From assembly GCA_037074615.1 (NCBI GenBank), contig CM073550.1:15084001-15148000 (forward strand): a DNA stretch of 64,000 nt. The letters are read 5' to 3'. The notes beneath the pieces were generated by a model that worked only from the letters and a program-made list of their open reading frames with translations, had not been told where the DNA came from and searched no databases. Shown here piece by piece: positions 49,694 through 60,868 of the stretch (position 1 is its first letter; the number at the start of each line of letters is the position of its first letter). The DNA comes from Leucaena leucocephala (Eukaryota; Streptophyta; Magnoliopsida; Fabales; Fabaceae). A program made the position numbers and the translations under genes.

Positions 49694-50278
49694 TTGCATA
49701 TTAAAAAAAATGGAAAGAAATGGACGAATGAGCATTAACCTGGTATGCATAAACCTGGGCGAAAATAGAGAATATAGTATATGATGGATCCCGAGTAATC
49801 ATAATCTTCATCAGGTGCGGGAAGATTCAACTCCAACTTGAAGACTTTTCTGCTTTTATTGACGTTTTCAGATTGGGGCTGCTGGTAATAAAAAGCACTT
49901 TGACTCAGCAGGAATTTTCCTTTAACGGCGTTTGTGACAGATGGTCACGAGTCATGACCAGTTTGATTATCTAGATGTGGGAGCAAACTTTAAGGATTGA
50001 GAAGCGAACAAATTAAACTTTAAAGAGTGAATTATAATTGCATTAAAAGTTGAAGGATCAAATGATTAATTTCTACAAGAAAAATATATGATTAGCTTCA
50101 TCCAAAACATATACTTATAAAAGTTAGTTCAATTAATGAAGAGTTTAATTATAACTTATAAAATTATAAATTTAAATCCTATAGTAAATCTAGATATATG
50201 CTATAGTATTTATGAGTTATCATAATTTAATTTATTTAAACTTTTGTATATTTACAAAAATCTTTATACGAAGGATAT

Positions 50279-50554
50279 TACTATATCCGATTTTTAATAT
50301 AAGAGTTAGATAAATAATTTATAGATATTAAATAAATTAATTAAGTTAATTATTTATGATAATTTTACTTTAATTTCCCTAAACTACCCTCCCTAATTAT
50401 GTGTATTGGAAATACTCATTGATTATGAGCTACCTAAAAATATACAATTAATAAATATATTATGGGGAAAATTACATAAAGAGGATTATGATATTATATT
50501 TAGGGTCAAAGTAAATATTTTGTCTAACTTTTATATTAAGGACAGGAGAAAGTA
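50279..50554. mobile_element. Stowaway-like MITE with well-kept ends
   Basis: The left end TACTATATCCGATTTTTAAT continues ATAAGAGTTAGA. The right end TCTAACTTTTATATTAAGGA continues CAGGAGAAAGTA. They are inverted repeats of over 30 bases, with TA flanks. The interior differs from the 39.29-kb type. Confidence 0.6.
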
Positions 50555-51110
50555 CTATCTTAAAAATTGATGTTATAAACTGATATATTTTAAAATTATA
50601 AATGCTCATGAACTATATAATAATTATATACAATATATTAAATTAAAAATAATGAGATTGGGTATAGGATTGGAAGAAAAGAAAACGAAAGGCTTAAAAG
50701 AGAGAGCACATTGGAAGAAAAGTTGAGTTGAGTGTGAAAATTGAGAATGAATGGAAAGAGCATAAGCCTCTAACATAGCATGCGGACAAATGTTGTTGGA
50801 AGTATGACATGTTTTTCACATTATCATCAATTGTGGTTTCCACGCACATACATCAATCGCACGTTACTTTTGTTAATTCGTGCTTCACTTTTCCAAATCC
50901 AACTCCCCATTAATTAAACTGTTGTACCTAATTAATTACATTAGATAATATAAACAAGAAACAAAAAGACTAACTAATAACATATGGTGGTACTAATTAA
51001 AAATAAAAAAAAATACATGTTTGTTTCTATTATTAAAACTAGGATATGCATGATTCAAGGGGCATAATAGTGAAACGATAACACTTTTTGAATGTTACAT
51101 TTATCATATT
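50555..51110. other. Intergenic DNA, no gene recognised
   Basis: The 50660-50900 part has somewhat higher complexity but no open frame with a domain. No RNA gene was recognised. Confidence 0.35.
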
Positions 51111-51114
51111 AAGC

Positions 51115-51335
51115 CCTTGTCTAATTTTTAATATATACCATATTTAATAAATTTAATTAAATTATTTATTATAATATATTTTTACTAAAATATCATAATT
51201 ATTATCTTATTTAATTTACTCTATCACTCTCTTAATTGATTATCGTTGATGAAATATTAATAGAGATAATTTAAAAAAAATATATAAATATATTTTATAT
51301 TTAAAATAAATATTAACTTTTAAATTAGTTTACCG
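51115..51335. mobile_element. Stowaway-like MITE, inverted, worn
   Basis: Blocks resemble the reverse complement of the 39.29-kb type: TAATAAATTTAATTAAATTA, ACTAAAATATCATAATTATT, CTCTATCACTCTCTTAATTG and ATTATCGTTGATGAAATATT. The ends are not clear. Confidence 0.4.
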
Positions 51336-51775
51336 GAATAGTATTAAAATATTTACTAGATATCATAGCTTGCGCATTGAATGTGTTTTAGCCTGCTCAA
51401 AGGGTCCTGTAATGAAGCCAAAGTCTATCATAAATATGCTGATAACTTGTTTTCACCAGCATAAATATGTGGATAGTTGATACACTTAACGAAGGCATCT
51501 CTCTCGTCAATATGTGCTGTTTTTAAATTATGAATGACATAACTCACTGCTCCTTTTAATTCTAAGTACAAGTCTCTCTTATTATCCAATCATAATTCAG
51601 GAAACGTAGTTAAATCATTAACAATGGTATAAAAATAAAAAAAATAAAAAATTATACCTATTGAAAAGAATAATTTTTTTTATATAAGGAAAATAATATT
51701 AAAGGTGCTTATTATTTTCTCATATTTTTAATTTAGTATATATGTATTTTTATCTCTTAATTAAAACTTTAATTT

Positions 51776-52500
51776 TGGGCTTGTTTGGAAGAGGAGAAAA
51801 CTAGGGTTTTCAAAAGGTAAAAAAAAATTAAAATAAATAGTCATATTTATTTAAAAGGACTTTTGGACTAAATCATAGTTTTGAATAAACTATTGGAAAT
51901 AGATTTTATATCAGTAAAAGAGTTTATGAACTACCCAATTACTATTTTACCCTTATTTTCCCCATTCTCTCCTCTCTCCCTCTTCTCTCTTTCATCTCAT
52001 CATCTTCTACTCTTCATTGTCGCCGTATGTGCCTTCATCGTCACTACTAAAGCTTGTCGTCGCCATCTCTGCACTGTCATCCCTGAGCTCGTGGTCAGGT
52101 TGAGTCGCTAGGTCGTCGATCTCCTATGTTGTCCAACTTCATCAATCTTCAGCTCCATCTCTGTGCCATCGTCAATCTCCTCCCTTCGTCCATCAAGCTC
52201 CATCATCTTCAGCTCCTCCACATTAGGCCATCATCAGCTCACCATCAATTAATGGGTTGTCATCGCTGGATTGTCATAGAGAGAAGATGAGAGATGTGAA
52301 TAGTGATATTTTTTATCTCATACACTTTCTAGTAATTTACCAATCACAAAAGTCATTATAGTAATAATCATCCAAATACTCATTTATTCAGAACAACTTT
52401 TTTTTCTATAAACTCTTCTTTAAAAGTATTTTTCTAAATAAAAACTGTCCAAAAACCCCTTTTTTCATATACCATTTTCCAAAAACCTATTAAAATACAC
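51776..52500. mobile_element. Tourist-like MITE, long variant with inserted sequence
   Basis: The left end TGGGCTTGTTTGGAAGAGG matches the family. The phrase AATAAACTATTGGAAATAG and the block TCTCTCCCTCTTCTCTCTTT recur from other copies in inverted orientation. 52020-52290 is a higher-G+C insertion (CATCGTCACTACTAAAGC, CATCTTCAGCTCCTCCAC) not found in the others. The 76-codon frame at 51881-52111 shares its first residues with the shadow frame of the 27.78-kb copy, so it is not a gene. Confidence 0.45.
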
Positions 52501-52904
52501 ACTTTCTTTTATTAACATCATTAATTCCTATACAAAAACTAACGACACCAATAGTATAAAGTTATAGGAGTTAATTATACTAATAAAATAAAATTATAAG
52601 ATTTAACTAAGAAAAAATATATATAAGTACTTAATTAAAAATTTAGAAAAAATATAGGTGTCTCATGGTTTAAAATTATCATTGTTATTAGAATAAATAA
52701 TTAAAATAAGTAAAATAATTAAATACTGACCCTACTGAGTTCAGTATGACTGCATAACATGAAAAAGATAAGAGGAATATCGAAAGTGGATATTTTAATT
52801 CTAAGTCATTCCAAAAGGTCAATCAAGTTAGAACTAAAATTAATTAAAATCACGTGATTTTAAAATATTAAAATCAAATTATTGATAATAACTTTTTAAA
52901 GTGT

Positions 52905-53003
52905 TACTTTTTTATTTTTTTTGGGTATTTGGATTAAATTCAGCAAACCCATGTTTTGCTTAAAAGATTACTTTTTAATGGTTTAGTCAAACATGCACTA
53001 AGT
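52905..53003. mobile_element. Tourist-like MITE, right end only
   Basis: GTCAAACATGCACTAAGTC at 52985-53003 repeats the right end and TAA flank of the 27.78-kb element. The rest of the copy is unrecognisable. Confidence 0.4.
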
Positions 53004-53004
53004 C

Positions 53005-53955
53005 AATATCTTAATTTTCAAGTATTTATTCAATTGAACTTTTAACATGTGACAGATAATTCATTGGATATTTGCTTTTAACTTAAATGCTTGCTTAATC
53101 AATATCAACATATTAATCATCAATTCAATATATAATACAAAACTTACTAGAAACAACATTATTTATAAGTGATAAATAATCAAATAATGTCAATCATTTC
53201 TTAATACATAACGCCACTCGAGCTCATGCCTGCTTGTATGAATGATAGGATACAGAATTTCAACTTGAATTGCCTCCATGAATCGTCTACATTAATTAAC
53301 CCAGAAGAGTAAAAAAACATTATAAAATTGTAAGATTGATGGTAAGACTCATTCAAGAAAATCATGAATTATTCATAGCGTCTCAAAGGTGTGACAATTA
53401 ATTAATTTTTTGATTAAAATTTTATTCATAAAATATGAATTATTTGGAGGAAAAAACCTGGTAAATCAATTACATAGCTGGGTTGCTTCAGAAATGACTA
53501 GTATTATTGATGATTTGAGCATAATGCAATTATAATGCATATATTAACAGAATTGTTACTCATATTATTTTAAATAAAATTATATTCAAATATTTATTTT
53601 TAATTAGACTCAATAATATTTAAATTTTATAGGATATATATAGGTATTGGATAATTAGATAATTGTATAAAAAAATATATTGTTTATGACTTATAAATGG
53701 CATAATAGGACATATAAAAGCTATTGAAATACACAAATACTAAAATGTCCCTCTAAATGACTTTATTTCTATGATACTTTCTTATAAATTTTATTATAAA
53801 TATTGAATATTTAATTATTGGTATTGATTCGTATATTTTTTTATTACATATATTTTTTTTATTATATATATATATTAATCTATGAATATTGATTTATAAG
53901 GATAAATAATATTGGAAGGAACATAACATATCCCACACAAAGAACAAAACTGATG
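53005..53955. other. Intergenic DNA upstream of the eL33 gene
   Basis: A+T-rich with no coding exon. A (TA)n run lies at about 53856-53873. Confidence 0.4.
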
Positions 53956-53962
53956 AATAAAA

Positions 53963-54067
53963 TGGGCCCAAAACCCGAGCCCGTATAAGAATAAAATAGA
54001 TCCATCCGGATCACTCTTCTATTCAACCAAAAACCCTAATCCATTTATACTCATAGTCACTATAAAA
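53963..54067 (+). promoter_or_regulatory. eL33 promoter: site II palindrome, telo-box and TATA
   Basis: TGGGCCCA (53963-53970) contains the site II core TGGGCC on both strands. AAACCCTAA (54031-54039) is a perfect telo-box. TATAAAA is at 54061-54067. Site II plus telo-box is the known arrangement in plant ribosomal protein promoters. The order and spacing before the ATG at 54146 fit that model. A pyrimidine-rich start (TTATTTCTCTCAGCTC) follows near 54098. Confidence 0.75.
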
Positions 54068-54145
54068 TCCTTCTGTTCAGGGCTCCGTTCGCGCCGTTAT
54101 TATTTCTCTCAGCTCTACCATCTAGTAAGAGCCTCCGAGACGACA

Positions 54146-55561
54146 ATGGTGAAGGAACGCAAAGGAGAGCGTGTCAGGTATACTTCGAAGCCTTTGAACA
54201 AAGCCTTTCTTTTACTCTACTTTCACTTATTGGTCATGTACGTTAGGATCTCAGTTAGACTTCGTTCATAATCAGGTGCAATTGTTAGCACCATTGAGAG
54301 CATTGATCGTTAGCAATGTCTTTTTCTATTCGTATCTCAACCAAACATCTCTTCATCTTGCTTCGCGTTTTAAATACTCAAATGTTTTTGCCGTGCACTT
54401 TTCAACACCACGACATACTCTTCAAAATGTAATTATAATAACATTTTAGGTGTTGTAAGATTCTTTTCTCTTCGGTTCGTCATGACCATGATACATTTAG
54501 TTTGACTTTGTTAATCACTTAATCTTCCTAGTATTGGATGTTGTAGATCCTTGAACGGATTTGCATGGAGAGGTATGGTACCATAAAAAAAGTGATGGAG
54601 CAAAATGAAATTTTGACTACTGCTGGTGCTTACCTATAACCTGTTTTATAAAAGAGAAATTCTTCCCTGTTTATATAAAATAAAAGTCAGTTCACCGAAC
54701 TAAGAGCTATTCAGAGTTCTGCATTTGTTTTGGTGCTTAGGAAAGCTTCTTGTTGACAGCATTTGATTATTAAGATATTCTTATTCAATTTCGTAATAGG
54801 CATTAAGATAGAGCTGGTATCTTCGCTGACTGAATTACTGCTGAAGTGATGAAGTCTACAACTCTTAATTGTTAAATCAATCATTGGTCTGAGCTATCTG
54901 CTTTTTCGCACTTCCTTTTGTTCAAATGAGAGCTAATGCTATTTTTCCCCTTCTGTATTAGACTGTACGTGAGAGGGACAATCCTTGGATACAAGAGGTA
55001 AATCTTTCTTTCCCCGGGCTATTTCAATAAATGTTTGTACTTCCAATATGCTATCTTGTGATTGATTCTTTTGGAGTCAAAGATATCTAGTAGTTTGATG
55101 GATAAACGCTTCTGGATTGAAGTTGTCGTGTCTTCTTTCTCACCATTGTGACAGTTAGTTAATGTAGCATCATAGAATTTGTTTTAAAAAGGTCATGATA
55201 TTTTTCAGGTCGAAGTCAAACCAGTATCCTAACACCTCTCTTATTCAAATAGAGGGAGTGAACACCAAGGAAGAGGTAGCATGGTATTGTGGCAAACGAA
55301 TGGCGTATATTTACAAGGCCAAGGTCAAGAAGAATGGAACCCATTACCGCTGTATTTGGGGTAAGGTTACCAGGCCTCACGGTAACAGTGGTGTTGTAAG
55401 AGCAAAGTTCAAGTCAAACCTTCCACCCAGATCAATGGTAATAAATTGGAAACATTGGGTTTGCGTTCTTTGAATTTTAAATGAACATTATTGACTTCTG
55501 AAGTTATGGTTCTTTGCAGGGAGCTAGGGTTAGAGTATTCATGTACCCAAGCAATATATGA
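54146..55561 (+). CDS. RPL35A: 60S ribosomal protein eL33 (L35a)
   Basis: Four coding exons (54146-54177, 54962-54997, 55209-55437, 55520-55561) join with GT-AG borders to 339 bases, 112 residues, the normal plant length. The product begins MVKERKGERVRLYVRGTILG, continues through RSKSNQYPNTSLIQIEGV and ends RVRVFMYPSNI. eL33 is a cytosolic large-subunit protein. The first intron, 784 bases, sits after 32 coding bases, an arrangement common in plant ribosomal protein genes. After the stop, GAG/GTGAAC at about 55564 and TTGCAG/GTTCACTGG at 56226/56227 suggest an intron in the 3' UTR. All key features are intact. Confidence 0.97.
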
Positions 55562-56058
55562 GGTGAACCTGCTTTTATTGATGCTTGATTTGGTGTTATG
55601 AATTTGCTTGACTCTCTATTCCTATCCCCATCTCATTCTTATTTTACTTCTTAATTGCATCTTTTACTATTTATGGGCTCACCAAAACGCCCAAACTAGT
55701 TCCTTATATTTGAGACCGGATGTAGTACAAAAGGTTCTGTTATTGCATATTACTGCTTGTTCGCTTTTCCCCCTTGTTTGTAGTGATATTTCTACATGTA
55801 TAACAAACAAGCTGATACGATGATGAATTAAAAGATCTGTAAGATTATGGCCATCTCTGTTCTTTGGGGATACGTAGAAGAGGCACGTTTACAATTCAAA
55901 CTGAAAATATGTAAGACAATAGAAGGAACTCGACCTAGAACTTCATTGCTTGCCACAGGCAAAAGAAAAAAAAGGAGAAACCTATTACTCATTTAAACAC
56001 CTGAAAATTGTTGACATCTTATGCATCAGTTGTGAGGTTTGTTTTGGCTTATCATTGG

Positions 56059-56068
56059 GGGGGGGGGG
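56059..56068. repeat. G homopolymer
   Basis: A run of about 10 G, unusual in this A+T-rich window; it falls in the inferred 3' UTR intron. Confidence 0.8.
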
Positions 56069-56226
56069 GTAACAAATGCGTGGCAATGTCTAAACAAGAT
56101 CCAATGCATGTTTGTATGTGTTAAATTTGTTCCTGGTTACTTGGTTGTTCTGAATAATTGCACATAGCTGCTTGAGTTTTGAGTTTTGATGTTCGACTCT
56201 TCTGTTTTTTGAAATTTCCCTTGCAG

Positions 56227-56350
56227 GTTCACTGGATCTGACGCCTAGTAGAATTTCTTGTTGACGAGTAGCACATGGAGTTTTGTTCTTTTTGTGAGCT
56301 AAATTTATCTTTACTTTGTACTCTAGAGTACAATTAAATTTTTGTTAAGA
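56227..56350 (+). other. Possible last non-coding exon of the eL33 gene
   Basis: The acceptor TTGCAG is followed by GTTCACTGGATCTGACGCC and a T-rich trailer. It would end the eL33 transcript if the donor at about 55564 is used. A CTAGAG-AATTAAA stretch near 56325-56338 may serve as a polyadenylation region. The segment 55565-56226 would be the intron. This is inference from splice signals. Confidence 0.4.
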
Positions 56351-56584
56351 TGGTTATCATCTGTGTTGGTTATATTCTCAATGAAGATTATATATCTGTT
56401 GCTGAAATGCGTGTGAACTTACCTCTCGTGTTCTATTTGTTGCAAAGCTGAGTTTATCGTAAGTAGTTCGGTAGTGATAATAAGGAAATATGCCAATAGT
56501 GCTTGTGCTAGTAAATGGAGAGGCGAAAGGTGTGAAGATAATAGTTTAATCCCGCTTGTCCTAATTACAAGGCAAAGTTAAAAA

Positions 56585-56740
56585 GCCCTACTTGCCCATG
56601 AGCCTTAGCTCAAGTAGCATGTACCCCACCACCTCATTGAGGAGGTTTGGGGATCAATCCCCAAGTGGCTCAATATAGGGGAACTGTCTGTGTGGTGTGT
56701 GAGCAGTCTCTCCTATGGGGAGGGTCTAGGATAGGCGGAA
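56585..56740 (+). mobile_element. tRNA-derived SINE, family B
   Basis: An A-box-like TTAGCTCAAGTAGC and a B-box GGGGATCAATCCCC are spaced as in a tRNA promoter. A body with GGAACTGTCTGTGTGGTGTG and CTCTCCTATGGGGAGGG follows. The layout matches plant tRNA-derived SINEs. A short A-run follows at about 56739. Confidence 0.6.
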
Positions 56741-57179
56741 AAAAAGCCCTACTTGGTGCAAATATAGGTCAAAGATGTAGTTTTTATAACCTACCACCCC
56801 AGAGGGAAAAAAGAATCTCATCTTTAATTGCACCAAGTTGTTGGAATGCTTGTGCACATCAACTAGTTAAGGGTCAAATTGAAAAATATATACAATTTTC
56901 AACAAGTTTAAGTATTCCAAATACAATATTATAGGAACCGTGAAAGAGTAAATTTTGACCTATAATTAGGACCAAAGAGAATTTCTATAATATTTGTTTC
57001 CGTTTATGTCCTATAATCAGGGCATGTTTCTTGGCTTGGTCAATAACACCTCTAAAGGAGTGGTCCCATTAGCAAGTCCAAAGCTTGTGCGCGGTCTGTG
57101 ATAACTACAACTCTTGTTATAGATGTCCTTGAATAGGGAATGGATCTTTGCTTCCAATATACATGCCCCCAAGTCTCAA

Positions 57180-57262
57180 AAGTTATTAAGAATTGTATAT
57201 CGAGAGAGAGAGAGAGAAAAAAGTTATTAAGAATTGTATATCGAGAGAGAGAGAAAAAAGCT
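57180..57262 (+). repeat. Tandem duplication with GA microsatellite
   Basis: AGTTATTAAGAATTGTATAT followed by CGAGAGAGAG occurs twice in tandem. The copies are about 42 bases apart and differ only in the length of the GA run. Confidence 0.85.
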
Positions 57263-57439
57263 ACCAAGAATCTTTGCTCTATAAAGAAAACTACTTTGGG
57301 CTATATAAAGAAATAGCTGAAAGGTTACCTGATTTTTATTCTTTATTCCTTTTCTTTTCTCGAATAAACTGTTTTTGATTCTCGAAATCTTGATTACTGT
57401 GTTGTCTTTTTTTTTTAAAAAAAAAGAAAATAGTAGTAA

Positions 57440-57560
57440 TGGTTGAGTTGAGTGGAAAGGGACCGATCTCCTTACTCAAGGCCAAGGTTCGAACTTCGAA
57501 GTATGTTATAAGGCATAATATCTCTAATTGAACTCCACATTACTCAAAACTCATTCCTAA
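57440..57560 (+). mobile_element. Possible SINE fragment
   Basis: GTTGAGTTGAGTGGAAAGGG and the B-box-like AGGTTCGAACTTCGAAG are spaced as in tRNA-derived elements, following an A-run. The rest cannot be delimited. Confidence 0.35.
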
Positions 57561-57679
57561 TTGATTTCAACAATACTCAAATTAAACTTAATAATATTTG
57601 CAAACTAGGTTTTCTAGCAACACCAAAGTACTGCTCTTGCAAAGTAGGGAAAAAAGATACTGGGTTGGAAGTGTGTGTG

Positions 57680-57892
57680 TGTGTATTGATAAGTATCAAT
57701 GAGAGTTAATATAGATGATAAGGAACGAGCTCATATGTCATAAGGACGCGAATTCGATTCATATTACTGTTGTAAGGGCTCCTTTAATAGACGATATAGT
57801 AAGTCTCATGTAAATTCTTTCTGAACCTTAGGGTTATGCCCTGGTCTTAGTAGGGTATCGGTGCTGAACCTACTTGTAACAACTATATATAT
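57680..57892 (+). mobile_element. tRNA-derived SINE, family C
   Basis: AGATGATAAGGAACGAGCTC and GACGCGAATTCGATTC resemble the A and B boxes. The body continues with GTAAGGGCTCCTTTAATAG and GTAGGGTATCGGTGCTGAAC. It is different in sequence from families A and B. Confidence 0.4.
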
Positions 57893-57912
57893 GTTAATAA
57901 GTAATTAAATGT

Positions 57913-58167
57913 TACTCCAGTTCTTAATATAAAATATAATTTAGGAATTGATCTTGGTCCTAAAACTTATTTTTCATATTTGTTAGTTTATTCATAAATT
58001 ATCTATACTGATACTCCCTCAACAATAATTAAGTAAAAGAGGGAAGAAGAAATTAAAGAAAATGATCGGGTGTTTTAGAAAATACGTGACATATTAATTA
58101 ACTTAACTAATTTTTTTAATAAAATTAAATTAGTTAAATATATTTTATATTAATGATTAAAGTAGTA
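57913..58167. mobile_element. Stowaway-like MITE
   Basis: The left end TACTCCAGTTCTTAATATAA and the right end TTATATTAATGATTAAAGTA are inverted repeats with TA edges. The interior has CCTCAACAATAATTAAGTAA and AATGATCGGGTGTTTTAG. This is a clear member of the family. Confidence 0.7.
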
Positions 58168-59005
58168 TAGTATGCAAAGTTCCAATACTTTAATAATCTA
58201 GTGATATTATTTTGCATTCAAAGATTAAGGGAAACAATAGTGTGTAATATTGTTACATGAAGACCTTATTGCAGTTCCTTAATTAGATGCTCTGGATTTC
58301 TTATATATAATTATCAAAAAAGATATGTAATATATTTTGAAAGTGGGAAGAATAATGATATGATCACCACAAAATCAATGAATAGGGGGACAAAACCACG
58401 TGGTGCTCATTCACTTGCTGTTAATTTTATGAAGAGGCTTATTCCCTTTCCAAGTTGGTAATAATTACCTGCTCTTATTGAAAGTTGAATTTTTGCAAAC
58501 ATTGCATGTGCTTGAATATTACACGCACATGTCATACACAACACTCAACTTATATGCCTCGATATTTACAAGTTAAATTTTGATAGTCACATAATGCATA
58601 TGAGTCCATTCTATTGCCCAATTCATTGTATGAAGTCTCTTACATGTTATTCGCAAAAAAGAAAAAGAATCTTTGAATATTTCTTTGCAAATTATATATA
58701 TAAAATAATGTTGTTCTGTTGAGAGTTGAGTGTAACTGATTTTATCTAATAAGATAAAATTTATTGTTGTCGTTGATTGAGGTTCCAATTCCTTAATTTT
58801 GTATATGAAAAACAACCAATAGATATACCTTTCATATATTAAGAGAATACGCGTGTGGCTACTGCACAAGATCTGCTAATGGACGATAAAAGATATTACA
58901 AGATAATTCTTTCCAGGTCTACACTAAATTAGATCTTTTATAATTAATTACAAAGTGATATATTTGAGAAAGAGGTATAAAAACTTGAGTTTTTATTAGA
59001 TTAGC
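58168..59005. other. Intergenic DNA, no gene recognised
   Basis: Open frames here (for example 58573-58869, minus) show no domain. Nothing else was recognised. Confidence 0.4.
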
Positions 59006-59009
59006 GTGT

Positions 59010-59760
59010 ATAGGGATTATATTATGTGTAGAATAGATTTTTGGTACGATAGATTATGGATAATTGATTCTGGGTAAAACAAATTTTAGAATAATAGATT
59101 TTTGTGCAAAAATATTTAAATCCAAACCATAGTTTTTTATTAAATAATCCAAACACTCCACATTTTTTATGAAAACTAATAAACTATCTAAATGCTTTAA
59201 TTTTTTCCACAATCAATTTTTTGTGAAACTAATAAACTATCTAAATACTAATATTATCCCGTAAACAATTTTTTATGAAAACCAATAAACTATCCAAACA
59301 CTTTAATTTTTCCCACAATAAATTTTTCACCCAAAAATATGGTTTGAAAAAGCTAAGGGGAACCGCTTCTATCAACAATTTTTTTTTAAATCTATTCTCT
59401 AAAAACTATTCTAAATACACTAATAAAAAATAGATTTTTCATAAAATATATTTTACTCAAAATCTATTATTTCCTAAAATATTTATTCTCTAAAAATTAA
59501 TTTAAACACATCAGTTAGAAGTTATTCCCTTTAGTCTATACCAAAACCATGATTTTGGTAAAAAAAAAAAAGATTTTGGATAAAAATTAATGTTTAGATA
59601 GTTCATTGGTTTTGGTAAAAAATTAATTGTGAAAAAATTAGTATTTAGATAATTTATTGATTTTTGTAAAAAATTAATTATGAAAAATGTGGGGTGTTTA
59701 TTTATCTAAAACTATAATTTTGTGTCTAATCCAAACACAATTATTTTTCTCCTTTTAGGG
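59010..59760. repeat. Large fold-back repeat with internal ~60-bp tandem units
   Basis: The left half holds about three units of AATAAACTATCTAAAT with TTTAATTTTTTCCACAAT and AATTTTT, between 59150 and 59330. The right half, 59570-59700, carries the same phrases in inverse orientation (TTTAGATAATTTATTGATTT and TTAATTGTGAAAAAAT). The segment could fold into a long hairpin. The ends are probably those of a non-autonomous DNA transposon; none can be fixed. Confidence 0.5.
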
Positions 59761-60052
59761 CTATAAACTCAATTTTGTAGTTCAAATGATATTAAACAAC
59801 TCTTCTAATGTTTTTTTTAAACGTTGTGAGTTGGAAGTAGTTATTCAAAATATAATGATTTTATGAGTTATTAGAGAAAGAAAACAAATTGATCATATAT
59901 CATATATGCGTAGATGATCCCAACCAACAGAATTAACATATTGCTAAAGTGTGGAATCTACTTGAACAATGATTTTTTTGTTTGTTTCTATTTTTGTAAG
60001 TAAAAGATTTTTGTTTCTATATATATATATGTGTGTGTATATATACTACTAG

Positions 60053-60302
60053 TACTCTAATCCTTAATATAAGATCTAATTGATGAGTTAATCATGATCT
60101 TAAATATAAGATATTTTTTTTATATTTATTAACTTTTTTTAAATTTCCCCTATTAATAATAATAATTAAATAAAAGAGGGAGGGAGTTAAAGAAAATGAT
60201 TAGGGTGTTTTAGAGAAAATATTTTATATTAATTAACTTAATTAATTTTTTTAATTTAATTAAATTAGTTAAATAGATTATATATTTATAATGGAAAAAG
60301 TA
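60053..60302. mobile_element. Stowaway-like MITE
   Basis: The left end is TACTCTAATCCTTAATATAA; the interior has GAGGGAGGGAGTTAAAG and AATGATTAGGGTGTTTTAG. The right end is weaker (TTATATATTTATAATGG). A (TA)n(TG)n run lies just upstream at 60018-60045. Confidence 0.65.
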
Positions 60303-60549
60303 TCATTATATTAAAAAAAAAAGAAAAAGAGTACCAAACATATTTTGCCGCATATGGCACAGAAACTTGGGATTTGATTGCTTTAATGTTGTTATGTATA
60401 ACTCGTCAACTACTGGAATGTCTTCAGGTTGACTGGTATAGAACCAATTCAAAAGAAAAAAAAAAGAAAAGAAAAGAAAAGGAAAAAAAGTGGTTCCTTA
60501 GTAAACAAGATTATGAGTCAAATTTTGGGGTTCCAGCCAGCTTTAGCCA

Positions 60550-60757
60550 ATGGATTCATCATCGTCATCATCATCAGCCTTGTGATTTCTTCAACATATT
60601 CTCCGGAAACCATCCACTGAAGGAAGAAAATTATTATTACTCACAAGGGTTTGCAGTCATCATCTGCAAATATATACAAGTTTCTACTGAATTATGTCTT
60701 TCTTCTTCCTTCCCCTCAATACCCTAGCCTCCTTCACCAAAACCACAACGTCCAAAC
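60550..60757 (+). pseudogene. 5' fragment of a B3-family gene (duplicate of 61.67 kb)
   Basis: Blocks match the start of the B3 copy 1.1 kb downstream: ATGGATTCATCATC, CCTTGTGATTTCTTCAACAT, CAAGGGTTTGCAGTCATC, GTTTCTACTGAATTATG and ACCACAACGTCCAAAC. The conserved reading frame (QPCDFFNIFS through VSTELCLSS) has no in-frame ATG, because the start region carries indels. The frame ends at TAG about 60725-60727. The homology stops before any B3 domain, just where a repeat begins. It is a broken, truncated copy. Confidence 0.6.
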
Positions 60758-60764
60758 ATATCAT

Positions 60765-60835
60765 AAACTTGGGTGGAAATAGGCTAGGATAGACCTATTT
60801 TATAATAAGTTGGCTTAAGCTTAACCTAAATCCTG

Positions 60836-60868
<33 letters not shown>

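Larger units (their letters stand above)
48955..50085. mobile_element. MULE-like element with long inverted arms
   Basis: Two arms of about 220-250 bases match in opposite orientation. The left arm is 48955-49170 and the right arm about 49835-50085. Matching blocks include TCCAACTTGAAGAC, GGGGCTGCTG, TTAACGGCGTTTGTG, ATGACCAGTTTGAT and AAAAGTTGAAGGAT. Between them lie coding-like fragments at 49.2-49.35 kb (minus) and 49.5-49.7 kb (plus). Long arms around captured gene pieces are the pattern of Pack-MULEs (inference). No transposase was found, and I could not confirm a 9-11-bp target duplication. Confidence 0.5.

Noticed and set aside
50660..50920. Possible microRNA precursor
   Set aside because: I found no extended stem and no match to the conserved plant microRNAs I compared by eye.
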